DNA from: Treponema sp.
Lineage (GTDB): Bacteria; Spirochaetota; Spirochaetia; Treponematales; Treponemataceae
Length of the DNA: 64,000 nucleotides
Assembly: GCA_017484285.1 (NCBI GenBank)
Contig: JAFUTH010000001.1
Coordinates: 1-64,000, forward strand
Direction of reading: 5' to 3'
Positions within the stretch are counted from its first letter, which is position 1. Each line of letters opens with the position of its first letter. The position numbers and the translations under genes were made by a program. The notes under the pieces were generated by a model, which worked only from the letters and a program-made list of their open reading frames with translations, ran no database searches and was not told the origin of the DNA. This document shows, in pieces, positions 54,859 through 62,372 of the stretch.

Positions 54859-56580
54859 TTAAAAACGATAACACAAGCCGAAAGAAACACAAACATTATA
54901 GCGAATATCTGAATTTCCATCATCGGAAACGTTTAAAGGATTGTGCTCGCCTTCCAAAACGATTCCAGAATCCAAGCGGAAATCGTTTGTGAGAAAAAAA
55001 TTACTCCTTAATCCTGCAGCTAGTACTGCTCGTATGTTTTTTTGTGCATCAGAAGTTCCATTTTCTGAGTCCCGTTTTGCATCAATATACATGGTATAAT
55101 CTAAATCGGGATTTCTGCGCTGCGTGAATAGTGTCACCGAACCTTTTTTATGATACACGCTAAAGCCAAGATATTGACTGTTTCCACCTGTGCCAATTCC
55201 CGCTCCAAGCCATTGTCCACCATTTGTATAGCCTTGTGTGATATAATGGTGCGCATAAAATGTTGTGTACCACGGGATAAGACGATCATAATCAGCGCTA
55301 CACTCAAGAAATGTCAGTTCTAGTTGTAAAATACCTTTTAATCCACCTGGCAACGAGAGCGCTTTTCGAGAACCGAACGTCCAACCTTCTGTATGAAACG
55401 GATAGCGAATGTAATAATTTATATTTGGACTGTAATCATTTCGTGCCCACTCTAAATACACCTCAAATCCGACTTTGGGCAGTTTATAATCGAAAGTGAA
55501 AGAAATACGCTGGTCGCTGGTATCTTTTCCCCCAGAGTTCCCTGACGACAGGCGAGGATTATATATTTTAAACAGCGTATATGAGTTCTTATCATCCCAC
55601 TTACTGAGCATCGTTCTGTTCAGCCCGATTGTAAATTCTTTAAAAAATGGCAGCTGATAGTACACGCCAAGCCCTGTAATCAGATTGGCGTCGTTTGAAT
55701 CATCGTTGTCAAACCAATCGCTTTCAGTGAGTTTGCCCCACCATGCACGTGCCTCTATGTAACCAAGATTCCAGCCAAAATAAGGCATAGTCAGCTGCGT
55801 TTTCCGAAGCCCGAGGTCAAATTTGGGATAGCTTGCGGCGTTGTTTGAGTGAATAATCGGATTGAGCTGGGCAGGTCCAAGCCAGATTGACTGTGTGCCA
55901 AAACCAACCGTGAATGTGTGCCATGACCAGCGCGCTTCCGTGTCGCCCCAGTCGTATGTCCAGAATGGAGAATCTCCGAACCGTTGCGGGGCATCGATAC
56001 CCGCAACTCCATAATAGCCGTACGTATCTGCCTTGCCCGCATAGGCCTCGCCGCTGTAATTTGGCTGTATGTAGGCAAAACTCTTATTCTGTGAAAAACT
56101 CAAGCTGGGCTTTACCGTAAGCTCGAATCCGTATGCCTCAAGCCGCGCGCCTGCCGTGAGGCTCGTGTTGTAGCCTTTGCCTTGCCAGAGCGCGCCGTCG
56201 TTCTGACCGTAGGGGGCGGCGGTGTTGTATGAGTTGTACCATTCGGGACCGTAGAGCTTGTAGCGGACGCTTCGGGAAAGTCCGCGCGTAAAACAGTTCG
56301 TCGCTTCGTCTTGAGAATCGTATATTGTTTTTTTTGTGCCGAGGTTGTTGTTCTGCCAGATGTTGCCCTCTGAGTCGGCGAGTGAATTTCCATCCGCATC
56401 TGTCGCGAACTGCCATTCTGAGTCGCTCAACGTGCGGTAGCCGAGGGTGGGGCGGAGCGTGATGCCTTGAAGCGAGAGAAAATCGTAGTATTCTTCTTCG
56501 GTGGATTTGAGCGCTTCCTGTGAAAACAGGAGCGGAAGAGAAGAAAACAGGCATATCACAATCAGTGGCTTTGTGCTCAT
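54859..56580 (-). CDS. Wzi-like capsule-assembly outer-membrane barrel 1
   Basis: 573 residues. Signal peptide TKPLIVICLFSSLPLLFSQ. The mature protein is strand-rich with tryptophans and tyrosines, ends CVSFGLCYRF with a terminal phenylalanine, and has a Wzi-type core: GFGTQSIWLGPAQLNPIIHS, NNAASYPKFDLGLRKTQL, MPYFGWNLGYIEARAWWGK. Wzi proteins help tether or organise capsule at the surface. A close paralogue starts beyond the window edge (62373-64000). Own promoter at 56590-56618. The start ATG 56580 has no SD. Confidence 0.78.
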   Translation of the reverse strand: MSTKPLIVICLFSSLPLLFSQEALKSTEEEYYDFLSLQGITLRPTLGYRTLSDSEWQFATDADGNSLADSEGNIWQNNNLGTKKTIYDSQDEATNCFTRGLSRSVRYKLYGPEWYNSYNTAAPYGQNDGALWQGKGYNTSLTAGARLEAYGFELTVKPSLSFSQNKSFAYIQPNYSGEAYAGKADTYGYYGVAGIDAPQRFGDSPFWTYDWGDTEARWSWHTFTVGFGTQSIWLGPAQLNPIIHSNNAASYPKFDLGLRKTQLTMPYFGWNLGYIEARAWWGKLTESDWFDNDDSNDANLITGLGVYYQLPFFKEFTIGLNRTMLSKWDDKNSYTLFKIYNPRLSSGNSGGKDTSDQRISFTFDYKLPKVGFEVYLEWARNDYSPNINYYIRYPFHTEGWTFGSRKALSLPGGLKGILQLELTFLECSADYDRLIPWYTTFYAHHYITQGYTNGGQWLGAGIGTGGNSQYLGFSVYHKKGSVTLFTQRRNPDLDYTMYIDAKRDSENGTSDAQKNIRAVLAAGLRSNFFLTNDFRLDSGIVLEGEHNPLNVSDDGNSDIRYNVCVSFGLCYRF

Positions 56581-56589
56581 CAGTTCAGA

Positions 56590-56618
56590 ATACTATCAGA
56601 TTTCGTGTTCTTTGTCAG
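56590..56618 (-). promoter_or_regulatory. Promoter of Wzi-like gene 1
   Basis: Minus strand CTGACA (56618-56613), 17 bases, TAGTAT (56595-56590), then nine bases to the ATG at 56580. No SD: near-leaderless. Confidence 0.5.
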
Positions 56619-56647
56619 TTCATCGCGTTCCTTATTAAAACGCAAGA

Positions 56648-56676
56648 TTGCTAAGGTCTTCTTTTTAAGATATAAT
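56648..56676 (+). promoter_or_regulatory. Leaderless promoter of permease 1
   Basis: TTGCTA (56648-56653), 17 bases, TATAAT (56671-56676), then six bases to ATG 56683. The transcription start is predicted at the A of the ATG. Confidence 0.7.
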
Positions 56677-56682
56677 CGTTTC

Positions 56683-58107
56683 ATGCTGTTGTACCTCGCG
56701 TTCAAGAATATCATCTCCAAAAAGAGCTCGTTCGTCATCATTCTGTTCATCGCGTTTGCGGTCATGCTGCTTGTCGTCACCAATTCCGTTTTTGACAGCA
56801 CGGAAAAGGGCGTTCAGGAAACGTTCATATCAAGTTTTACCGGCGATATCGTTATCCGCCCGCAGAACAAATATCCGCTCTCGCTTTTCGGTGACGAAAC
56901 GCCGGTCACGGGAAAGCTCACCGAGCTTCCGAATCTCGTTCCGTACGACGCGATTTATTCGTATCTTTCATCAAATCCGTCGGTCGCGCGCATTGTGCCG
57001 CAGGTAACGGGCTTGGCGCTCCTTTCAAGCGACGCAAAAGACAGCAAATCGTGTATGTTCGGCGTTCCGGCAAGGGAGTATCTTTCGCTCATGGACTCAA
57101 TCACGATTCTTGAGGGTGAAGCATGGCGTGACGGCGAAAAAGGCATCATGCTCTCCCGAAAATACGCAGAAAAAATGCAGGCGCACGTGGGCGACACGCT
57201 CCAGTTTACGATAAGCGAGGGCTTTTCCTCACGCATCCGTGCTGTTCCGCTTACGGCTATTTACGACTACTCAAACGAAAATCCGGTCCTCGACAAAATC
57301 GTGCTCACGAATCCCGAGACGGTTCGCGCAATCATGGACATGTCGGATTTGTCTTCGAGCGACCAGATTCAGCTCTCCGAGTCAACCGAAAGCCTTTTGA
57401 GCGATGATTTGGATTCGCTGTTTGCCGATGCCGAGGATTTTTCTGAGGGCGTCTTGAGCGAAGAAATCTCATTCTCTGAGGAAGAAGCGCAGGCATTGCA
57501 GGAGTCGGCGAGCGCAAGCTCTTCATGGAATTTCCTCATCTGCCGGCTCGACGACTCAAAAAAGGCAGCGCGCGTCATCAAATCGCTGAACAAATACTTC
57601 CGCGCGAATGACTGGCCGGTCGAGGCGGTCAACTGGCGGAGTTCTGCGGGAAGCACGGCGTTCTATCTCTACGTGCTCCGGCTCATTCTCAACATCGGCA
57701 TCATCATCATTCTCGGCTCGGGCTTCATTGTCGTGAACAATACGCTCGTCATCAACGTGCTCGACCGTATCCGTGAAATCGGCACGATGCGCGCAATCGG
57801 CGCGAACAAACGCTACATCACGAAGGAATGTGCCGCGGAAACGCTCATCATGGCATTCATCGCGGGCATTCTGGGCTGCGTGCTCGGCGTGATTGCCTCG
57901 CTCGTTGTCTCGCAGGCGCACGTCACGTTCTCGAACAGCTTTTTGATTCAGCTCTTCGGCGGAAAGGTACTGCACACGTCGGTCAAATGCTCGAATCTCG
58001 CCGGCTCGTTCTTGCTTGCGATTCTGCTCGGGCTTGTCGCATGGATTTATCCGGTCATAAACGCATTGCGCGTCAATCCGGTGCAGGCTATGCAGGGGGC
58101 AAAATAA
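56683..58107 (+). CDS. FtsX/MacB-type ABC permease 1 (Lol-like)
   Basis: 474 residues. One N-terminal membrane segment (VIILFIAFAVMLLVVTNSVF), a large periplasmic domain with VIRPQNKYPLS and GVPAREYLSL, then three C-terminal segments with the FtsX motif NTLVINVLDRIREIGTMRAI. An acidic, serine-rich insert at residues ~231-275 contains DDLDSLFADAEDFSEG (241-256), which resembles the N-terminus of the barrel protein at 60240. Start ATG 56683 is leaderless. Overlaps permease 2 (TAATG). Confidence 0.88.
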   Translation: MLLYLAFKNIISKKSSFVIILFIAFAVMLLVVTNSVFDSTEKGVQETFISSFTGDIVIRPQNKYPLSLFGDETPVTGKLTELPNLVPYDAIYSYLSSNPSVARIVPQVTGLALLSSDAKDSKSCMFGVPAREYLSLMDSITILEGEAWRDGEKGIMLSRKYAEKMQAHVGDTLQFTISEGFSSRIRAVPLTAIYDYSNENPVLDKIVLTNPETVRAIMDMSDLSSSDQIQLSESTESLLSDDLDSLFADAEDFSEGVLSEEISFSEEEAQALQESASASSSWNFLICRLDDSKKAARVIKSLNKYFRANDWPVEAVNWRSSAGSTAFYLYVLRLILNIGIIIILGSGFIVVNNTLVINVLDRIREIGTMRAIGANKRYITKECAAETLIMAFIAGILGCVLGVIASLVVSQAHVTFSNSFLIQLFGGKVLHTSVKCSNLAGSFLLAILLGLVAWIYPVINALRVNPVQAMQGAK

Positions 58108-59393
58108 TGTATCAGTGGAAAATCGCGCTTCGCTCGCTCTTGTATCGAAAATCTCAGTATGTCTCGCTCTTTTTGGTCTGCCTGTTCGGTGTGGCAATCT
58201 CGCTCGGCGCGATTGCGGTGAGCACGGGCATGATTTTCTCGCTCAACCAAAAGGCGCGCATCTACTACGGCGGCGAAATCGCGCTCATGTGCTCGGAAGG
58301 GCACGGTCTTGCAATAAACAACTACCAAGAAAAATACGAGATTGTCAAATCCTTTTTCGATGATGATGCGGTCGTCGTGCCCCGGCTCGACTTTGACGCG
58401 CGTCATTCTTCGTTCTATTTTGAGGGCGTTCAGGCGTTGCAGCAGACGATAAAGGGCGTGAATTTTGAAGCTGAGCGCGCGCTTTTGAGTACGTTCAACT
58501 TCGTCGAGGGCGGGCTTGACGCCGTTACCGAAAAAAACGCGGTCTTCATTTCCGCGCCGATTGCAAAGATGCTCGGCTGTGTGCTCGGAGACGAAATTAC
58601 GTTCCAGTTGCAGACCGTCGAAGGTTACCTAAACACGGTGCCGGTCATCGTGCGCGGCATCTTTCAGGACTCAAGCGTGTTCGGTATGTACACGTCGTAC
58701 ATGGATTTTGAATTCCTCAAGGAAGCCTACGGAAGACCGGCTCACTTTGCGAACCGAATCTGCATTCACTTTCCCAAGCACAGCACGCTCACTGACGCGG
58801 AATACCACAAAATCTACGACAAGCTCGCCACAAAACTGAACATGTACCCGTACGTCACCAACAAAGACGACTACATCGACGCGGATGACACATTCACCAC
58901 GGAAACATGGGGCTTCATTCCGCTTCCGGCGAACCTCAACGACGTAAAAATCATGGAAGTCGCGATGACGGCGGTCATTTCGTTCATCATCGTCATGCTC
59001 ACGCTGATTATCATCGCGGGCATCGGAAGCACGTACCGTGTCCTCATCATGAAGCGCATCAATGAAATCGGCGTGTATATGGCGCTCGGCATGAAAAAAC
59101 GCGCGATTATTGCGACGCTGCTCTCAGAGTCGTTCGTGCTGCTTGTGTTCGGCTGTCTTGCGGGAATCATTCTGTCGGTGCTTCTCTGCGGCGCGATTTC
59201 AACCGTCAACTTCTCGTTCATTCCGTCTTTCGATTTATTCCTGTTCAAGGGTAACTTAGTTCCCCGCGTCGATGTTATAAAAAGTGTTCTGGTAATCGTG
59301 AGCGTCATCGTGGTTACCTTGCTTGCGGTGTTGTATTCAACGCTCAAGTCCATTAAAATCATGCCGGTCGCCGCGCTCGCAACAACCGAGTAG
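58107..59393 (+). CDS. FtsX/MacB-type ABC permease 2 (Lol-like)
   Basis: 428 residues from ATG 58107, which shares one base with the previous stop and has GGGGG upstream. Open frame further upstream is antisense-free overlap with permease 1 and not used. MYQWKIALRSLLYRKSQYVS with the first membrane segment, a periplasmic domain, then MKRINEIGVYMALGMKKRAI in the FtsX region with three membrane segments. Forms a heterodimer with permease 1, in the LolC/LolE manner. Confidence 0.9.
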   Translation: MYQWKIALRSLLYRKSQYVSLFLVCLFGVAISLGAIAVSTGMIFSLNQKARIYYGGEIALMCSEGHGLAINNYQEKYEIVKSFFDDDAVVVPRLDFDARHSSFYFEGVQALQQTIKGVNFEAERALLSTFNFVEGGLDAVTEKNAVFISAPIAKMLGCVLGDEITFQLQTVEGYLNTVPVIVRGIFQDSSVFGMYTSYMDFEFLKEAYGRPAHFANRICIHFPKHSTLTDAEYHKIYDKLATKLNMYPYVTNKDDYIDADDTFTTETWGFIPLPANLNDVKIMEVAMTAVISFIIVMLTLIIIAGIGSTYRVLIMKRINEIGVYMALGMKKRAIIATLLSESFVLLVFGCLAGIILSVLLCGAISTVNFSFIPSFDLFLFKGNLVPRVDVIKSVLVIVSVIVVTLLAVLYSTLKSIKIMPVAALATTE

Positions 59394-59418
59394 GCGGTCG
59401 CTTTTCAAGGAGAATCTT

Positions 59419-60225
59419 ATGAAACTGTCTGCAATAAAAAAACTGAGCGTTTGTGCGCTCGCCGCGCTTTTTGTTCCGTTCGCCTCGTTCGCAATTCCCG
59501 CAAATGTGGCTTCTTCACTCTTGCAAAAGGCAGAGGACGCAACGGCATTCTACGGCACTGACTTTACGGCGAGCTACGAAGTCGTTCTTGAAAAACCGGG
59601 CGAGGGCAGGAGCAAAACGAATGCCACTATCTATCGCCGCGACAACGAGTCTAAATGGACGATTCTGATTACCGCGCCGCTCAAAGACAAGGGCAAGGGC
59701 TATCTCCAGACTGACTCGAACATCTGGTTCTACGACCCCGCAGACCGCCGCTTCACGTTCTCAAGCTCAAAGGACAAATTTCAAGGCACGAACGCGAACA
59801 CGTCTGACTTCGCCCCGCAGCATTACGTGCGCGACTACGACATTGACGCCATCGAGGAAGTAAAGCTCGGCTCGTTCGAGTGCGTTTTGTTCACGCTCAA
59901 GGCAAAAGCAAAGAACGTCGACTATCCGCAGATTAAGCTCTGGGTCACCAAAAACGACGGGCTTACGCGCAAAAAGGAAGACTACTCGCTCTCTGGGCAA
60001 AAGCTCCGCACGACGGCGATTCCGTCGTATCAAAAGGTCGACGGAAACGGCAAAAGCTATCAGATTCCCGTCAGCATGGTGATTCAGGACAACCTCAAGG
60101 GCAAAAAAATCAACGGAAAGATGGACTACGAAAAGACGGTCATCTCTATCTCGAACGCAACGCTCGTAAAGCAGGACGATGCGGTCTACACAAAGCCGTA
60201 TCTTGAGCTGATGAGCGGAAAATAA
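59419..60225 (+). CDS. LolA-like outer-membrane lipoprotein-sorting protein
   Basis: 268 residues. Signal peptide ending FASFAIPANVASS. The half-barrel LolA-like fold shows in TDFTASYEVVLEKPG, WTILITAPLKDKGKGYLQTD, NIWFYDPADRRFTF and VDYPQIKLWVTKNDG. It belongs to the broad class linked to outer-membrane lipoprotein sorting. SD AAGGAG before ATG 59419. It sits between the permeases and a barrel, the order expected for a periplasm-crossing route. Confidence 0.85.
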   Translation: MKLSAIKKLSVCALAALFVPFASFAIPANVASSLLQKAEDATAFYGTDFTASYEVVLEKPGEGRSKTNATIYRRDNESKWTILITAPLKDKGKGYLQTDSNIWFYDPADRRFTFSSSKDKFQGTNANTSDFAPQHYVRDYDIDAIEEVKLGSFECVLFTLKAKAKNVDYPQIKLWVTKNDGLTRKKEDYSLSGQKLRTTAIPSYQKVDGNGKSYQIPVSMVIQDNLKGKKINGKMDYEKTVISISNATLVKQDDAVYTKPYLELMSGK

Positions 60226-60239
60226 GGCAGAGCCACGTC

Positions 60240-61547
60240 GTGAAGCACTCCCGCCGCGCCTTTTTAATCGCGCTTTTCTCAGCCTGCCTCTTTTCGTTTT
60301 CACCGCTCGCCGCGCAAGAATCCCAAGACGAGAACGCGTCTGCCGATGATTTTGACTCACTGTTCGAAAACGCGGAGGATGTGGAGGAAGCGGTCGTCAC
60401 CGAGGAAGTGAAGGCGGGCACAGACTATGACTTAAAACTCGGCTCCCTCAAGCTCCCGATTGAAGTGTCGGGTGCGCTGGACTCTGAATTCGGCGGCGCG
60501 TTCGTGCGTGAGGACGGCGACAACGATGCCACCCTCTATTTCGACTTCAAAAACTACATCTATTTCACGACCCGACCAGACAAATACCTCGCGCTCAAGG
60601 GCGTGCTCAAGACGAGTATGCCGAAAGACGACGATGACTCCGAGAGCAACCATCTGCTCTATCTCTACGAAATGTATTTTGAGTACCTCATGCTGAACCG
60701 CATCTACATTACGGCGGGAAAGAAAAAATCAGTGTGGGGCAACATCCGCCTTTTTTCAAACGGCGACGACTATGAGGGCGACAGCGATGCCTTGTACACA
60801 AACATTTTGTATGACTCGCGAGACTACATTTCCGGCATCATGAAGATTCCGTTCGGAAACCATACGCTCAGCGGTGTCGCCATGTACAACGAGGAAACGT
60901 CAAACGATTCGCCAGGAACGAAGGACATGTCTTTTGCCCTCAGCGCGGAATTCATCTTCTTCAATACGTCAATCAACTTTTTCGGCAGACGCTTTCCGCT
61001 TTCCTACAGCGAAGATTCCGAGAACTTCCAGAACCCCATCGCCGGCATTGAGCTCAAGCGCACGATTCTCGGCACGGACTTATACGGGCAGGTACTGGGC
61101 AGGGTTTCTGACAGCACCCGCATAAAAGAGATTTTCACATCGAAGTTCAGCGACCTTTCGACCTTCGAGCGAATTATCTCGACGGTCGGCTGCTACCATT
61201 TGTGGACGGACAATGCGCCCTACGTCGGCTTTAACGTCGAATTCCAGAACATTTACATTCCGAATCCAAGTACAGAACAAAACTACTTTACGAACCGATT
61301 CGCGTTTGATTTCGGCATGGCACGGCTCGGTCCTCAGAAAGACATCAAAGTGGGCGTGCAGTGGAATCACGACATCACGAACAAGGCGGGCTTTATCAAG
61401 CCGGGCATCATCTTCTCGCGGATTATGCCACATTGTGACTGGCGCACGGGCGTAAAATACGAATACGGGAAGACAAGCCTCGAGTCGGCGAACAAGTACA
61501 CGAAACTCACCATCGGTACTTATCTTACGATTTCACTCGACTACTAG
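60240..61547 (+). CDS. Outer-membrane barrel partner of the Lol-like system
   Basis: 435 residues from GTG 60240. Signal peptide KHSRRAFLIALFSACLFSFS ending near LAAQ. The mature N-terminus is acidic (DDFDSLFENAEDVEE at 36-50) and closely resembles a stretch in permease 1. The remainder is strand-rich (LYFDFKNYIYFTTRPDKYLA, HLLYLYEMYFEYLMLNRIYI, KVGVQWNHDITNKAGF) and ends TYLTISLDY. Only 14 bases after the LolA-like gene, so very likely the same operon. It could be the outer-membrane end of the transport route. Confidence 0.75.
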   Translation: MKHSRRAFLIALFSACLFSFSPLAAQESQDENASADDFDSLFENAEDVEEAVVTEEVKAGTDYDLKLGSLKLPIEVSGALDSEFGGAFVREDGDNDATLYFDFKNYIYFTTRPDKYLALKGVLKTSMPKDDDDSESNHLLYLYEMYFEYLMLNRIYITAGKKKSVWGNIRLFSNGDDYEGDSDALYTNILYDSRDYISGIMKIPFGNHTLSGVAMYNEETSNDSPGTKDMSFALSAEFIFFNTSINFFGRRFPLSYSEDSENFQNPIAGIELKRTILGTDLYGQVLGRVSDSTRIKEIFTSKFSDLSTFERIISTVGCYHLWTDNAPYVGFNVEFQNIYIPNPSTEQNYFTNRFAFDFGMARLGPQKDIKVGVQWNHDITNKAGFIKPGIIFSRIMPHCDWRTGVKYEYGKTSLESANKYTKLTIGTYLTISLDY

Positions 61548-61565
61548 AAAAACTGATTTTATCAT

Positions 61566-61588
61566 CTGAACGCGCGCCATGCGTTCAG
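61566..61588. terminator. Candidate hairpin between convergent genes
   Basis: CTGAACGC (61566-61573) pairs with GCGTTCAG (61581-61588) around seven bases. It has no following T-run, so termination strength is uncertain, but it lies between the barrel (+) and the ATPase (-). Confidence 0.4.
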
Positions 61589-61604
61589 AATTAGGAAGGC
61601 GCGT

Positions 61605-62330
61605 TTATCCGATGATTTTTCCGTCGCGGATTTTTATTACGTGGTCGCTCAATGAGACGATTTTTGCGTCGTGTGTTGAGAAGACAAAGGTGGTCTTAAG
61701 CTCCTGATTGAGATTTTTCATAAGCTCAAGAATCTGGTCGCCGTTTTTTGAGTCGAGGTTTGCCGTCGGCTCGTCGGCAAGGATGACCGGAGCCTTTGTG
61801 ACGAGGGCACGCGCAATCGCGACGCGCTGACGCTGACCGCCGGAAAGCTCGGACGGCTTGTGATTCTTCCAGTCGGAAAGCCCGACCGTCTCAAGCAAAA
61901 ACGCAACCCAGTCTTTTTTTTCGCTCGCAGAAAGCGTCTTGCTCGCGACCGATGCGCCGAGCGTGAGCGGGAATTCGACGTTCTCCCATACGTTGAGCAC
62001 GGGAATGAGATTGAACGTTTGAAAAATGAAGCCGAGATGGCTTCGGCGGAGCTCAGTGAGCTTTGAATCGATTTTGAACGGAACCTTCGTTGATTTCTCG
62101 AGGTTGATGCCTGCGTAGACATCAGTGCCTTCGAGGATGATTGAACCGGAAGAGGGCAAGTCAATCAGACCTATCATGTTGAGCAGGGTGGATTTTCCAG
62201 AGCCTGACGGTCCTGAGAGAGCCGCGAATTCGCCTTTCTCGATTTTGAAGGAGGCGTTGTCAACGGCTTTGACCTTGACTTTCTCCATCTGATAGATTTT
62301 GCTTACATTCTTGAGTTCAATTACTGCCAT
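61605..62330 (-). CDS. ABC transporter ATPase, LolD/MacB type
   Basis: 241 residues. Walker A SGPSGSGKST, Q-loop FQTFNLIPVLNV, signature LSGGQRQRVAIARAL, Walker B VILADEPTANLDS and the H-loop STHD. It fits the two FtsX-type permeases on the opposite strand, from which it is separated only by the LolA-like and barrel genes. Its ATG follows TATAAT by exactly six bases, as in permease 1. Confidence 0.95.
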   Translation of the reverse strand: MAVIELKNVSKIYQMEKVKVKAVDNASFKIEKGEFAALSGPSGSGKSTLLNMIGLIDLPSSGSIILEGTDVYAGINLEKSTKVPFKIDSKLTELRRSHLGFIFQTFNLIPVLNVWENVEFPLTLGASVASKTLSASEKKDWVAFLLETVGLSDWKNHKPSELSGGQRQRVAIARALVTKAPVILADEPTANLDSKNGDQILELMKNLNQELKTTFVFSTHDAKIVSLSDHVIKIRDGKIIG

Positions 62331-62336
62331 GACGTG

Positions 62337-62365
62337 ATTATATCCTCTTTTGCATTTTGAAACAA
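62337..62365 (-). promoter_or_regulatory. Leaderless promoter of the LolD-like ATPase
   Basis: Minus strand TTGTTT (62365-62360), 17 bases, TATAAT (62342-62337), then six bases to ATG 62330. Same geometry as the permease 1 promoter. Confidence 0.7.
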
Positions 62366-62372
62366 TGACGCG

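Noticed and set aside
57556..58197. 213-codon minus-strand open frame opposite the permeases
   Set aside because: Arginine/aspartate-rich antisense shadow; no SD, no recognisable domain.
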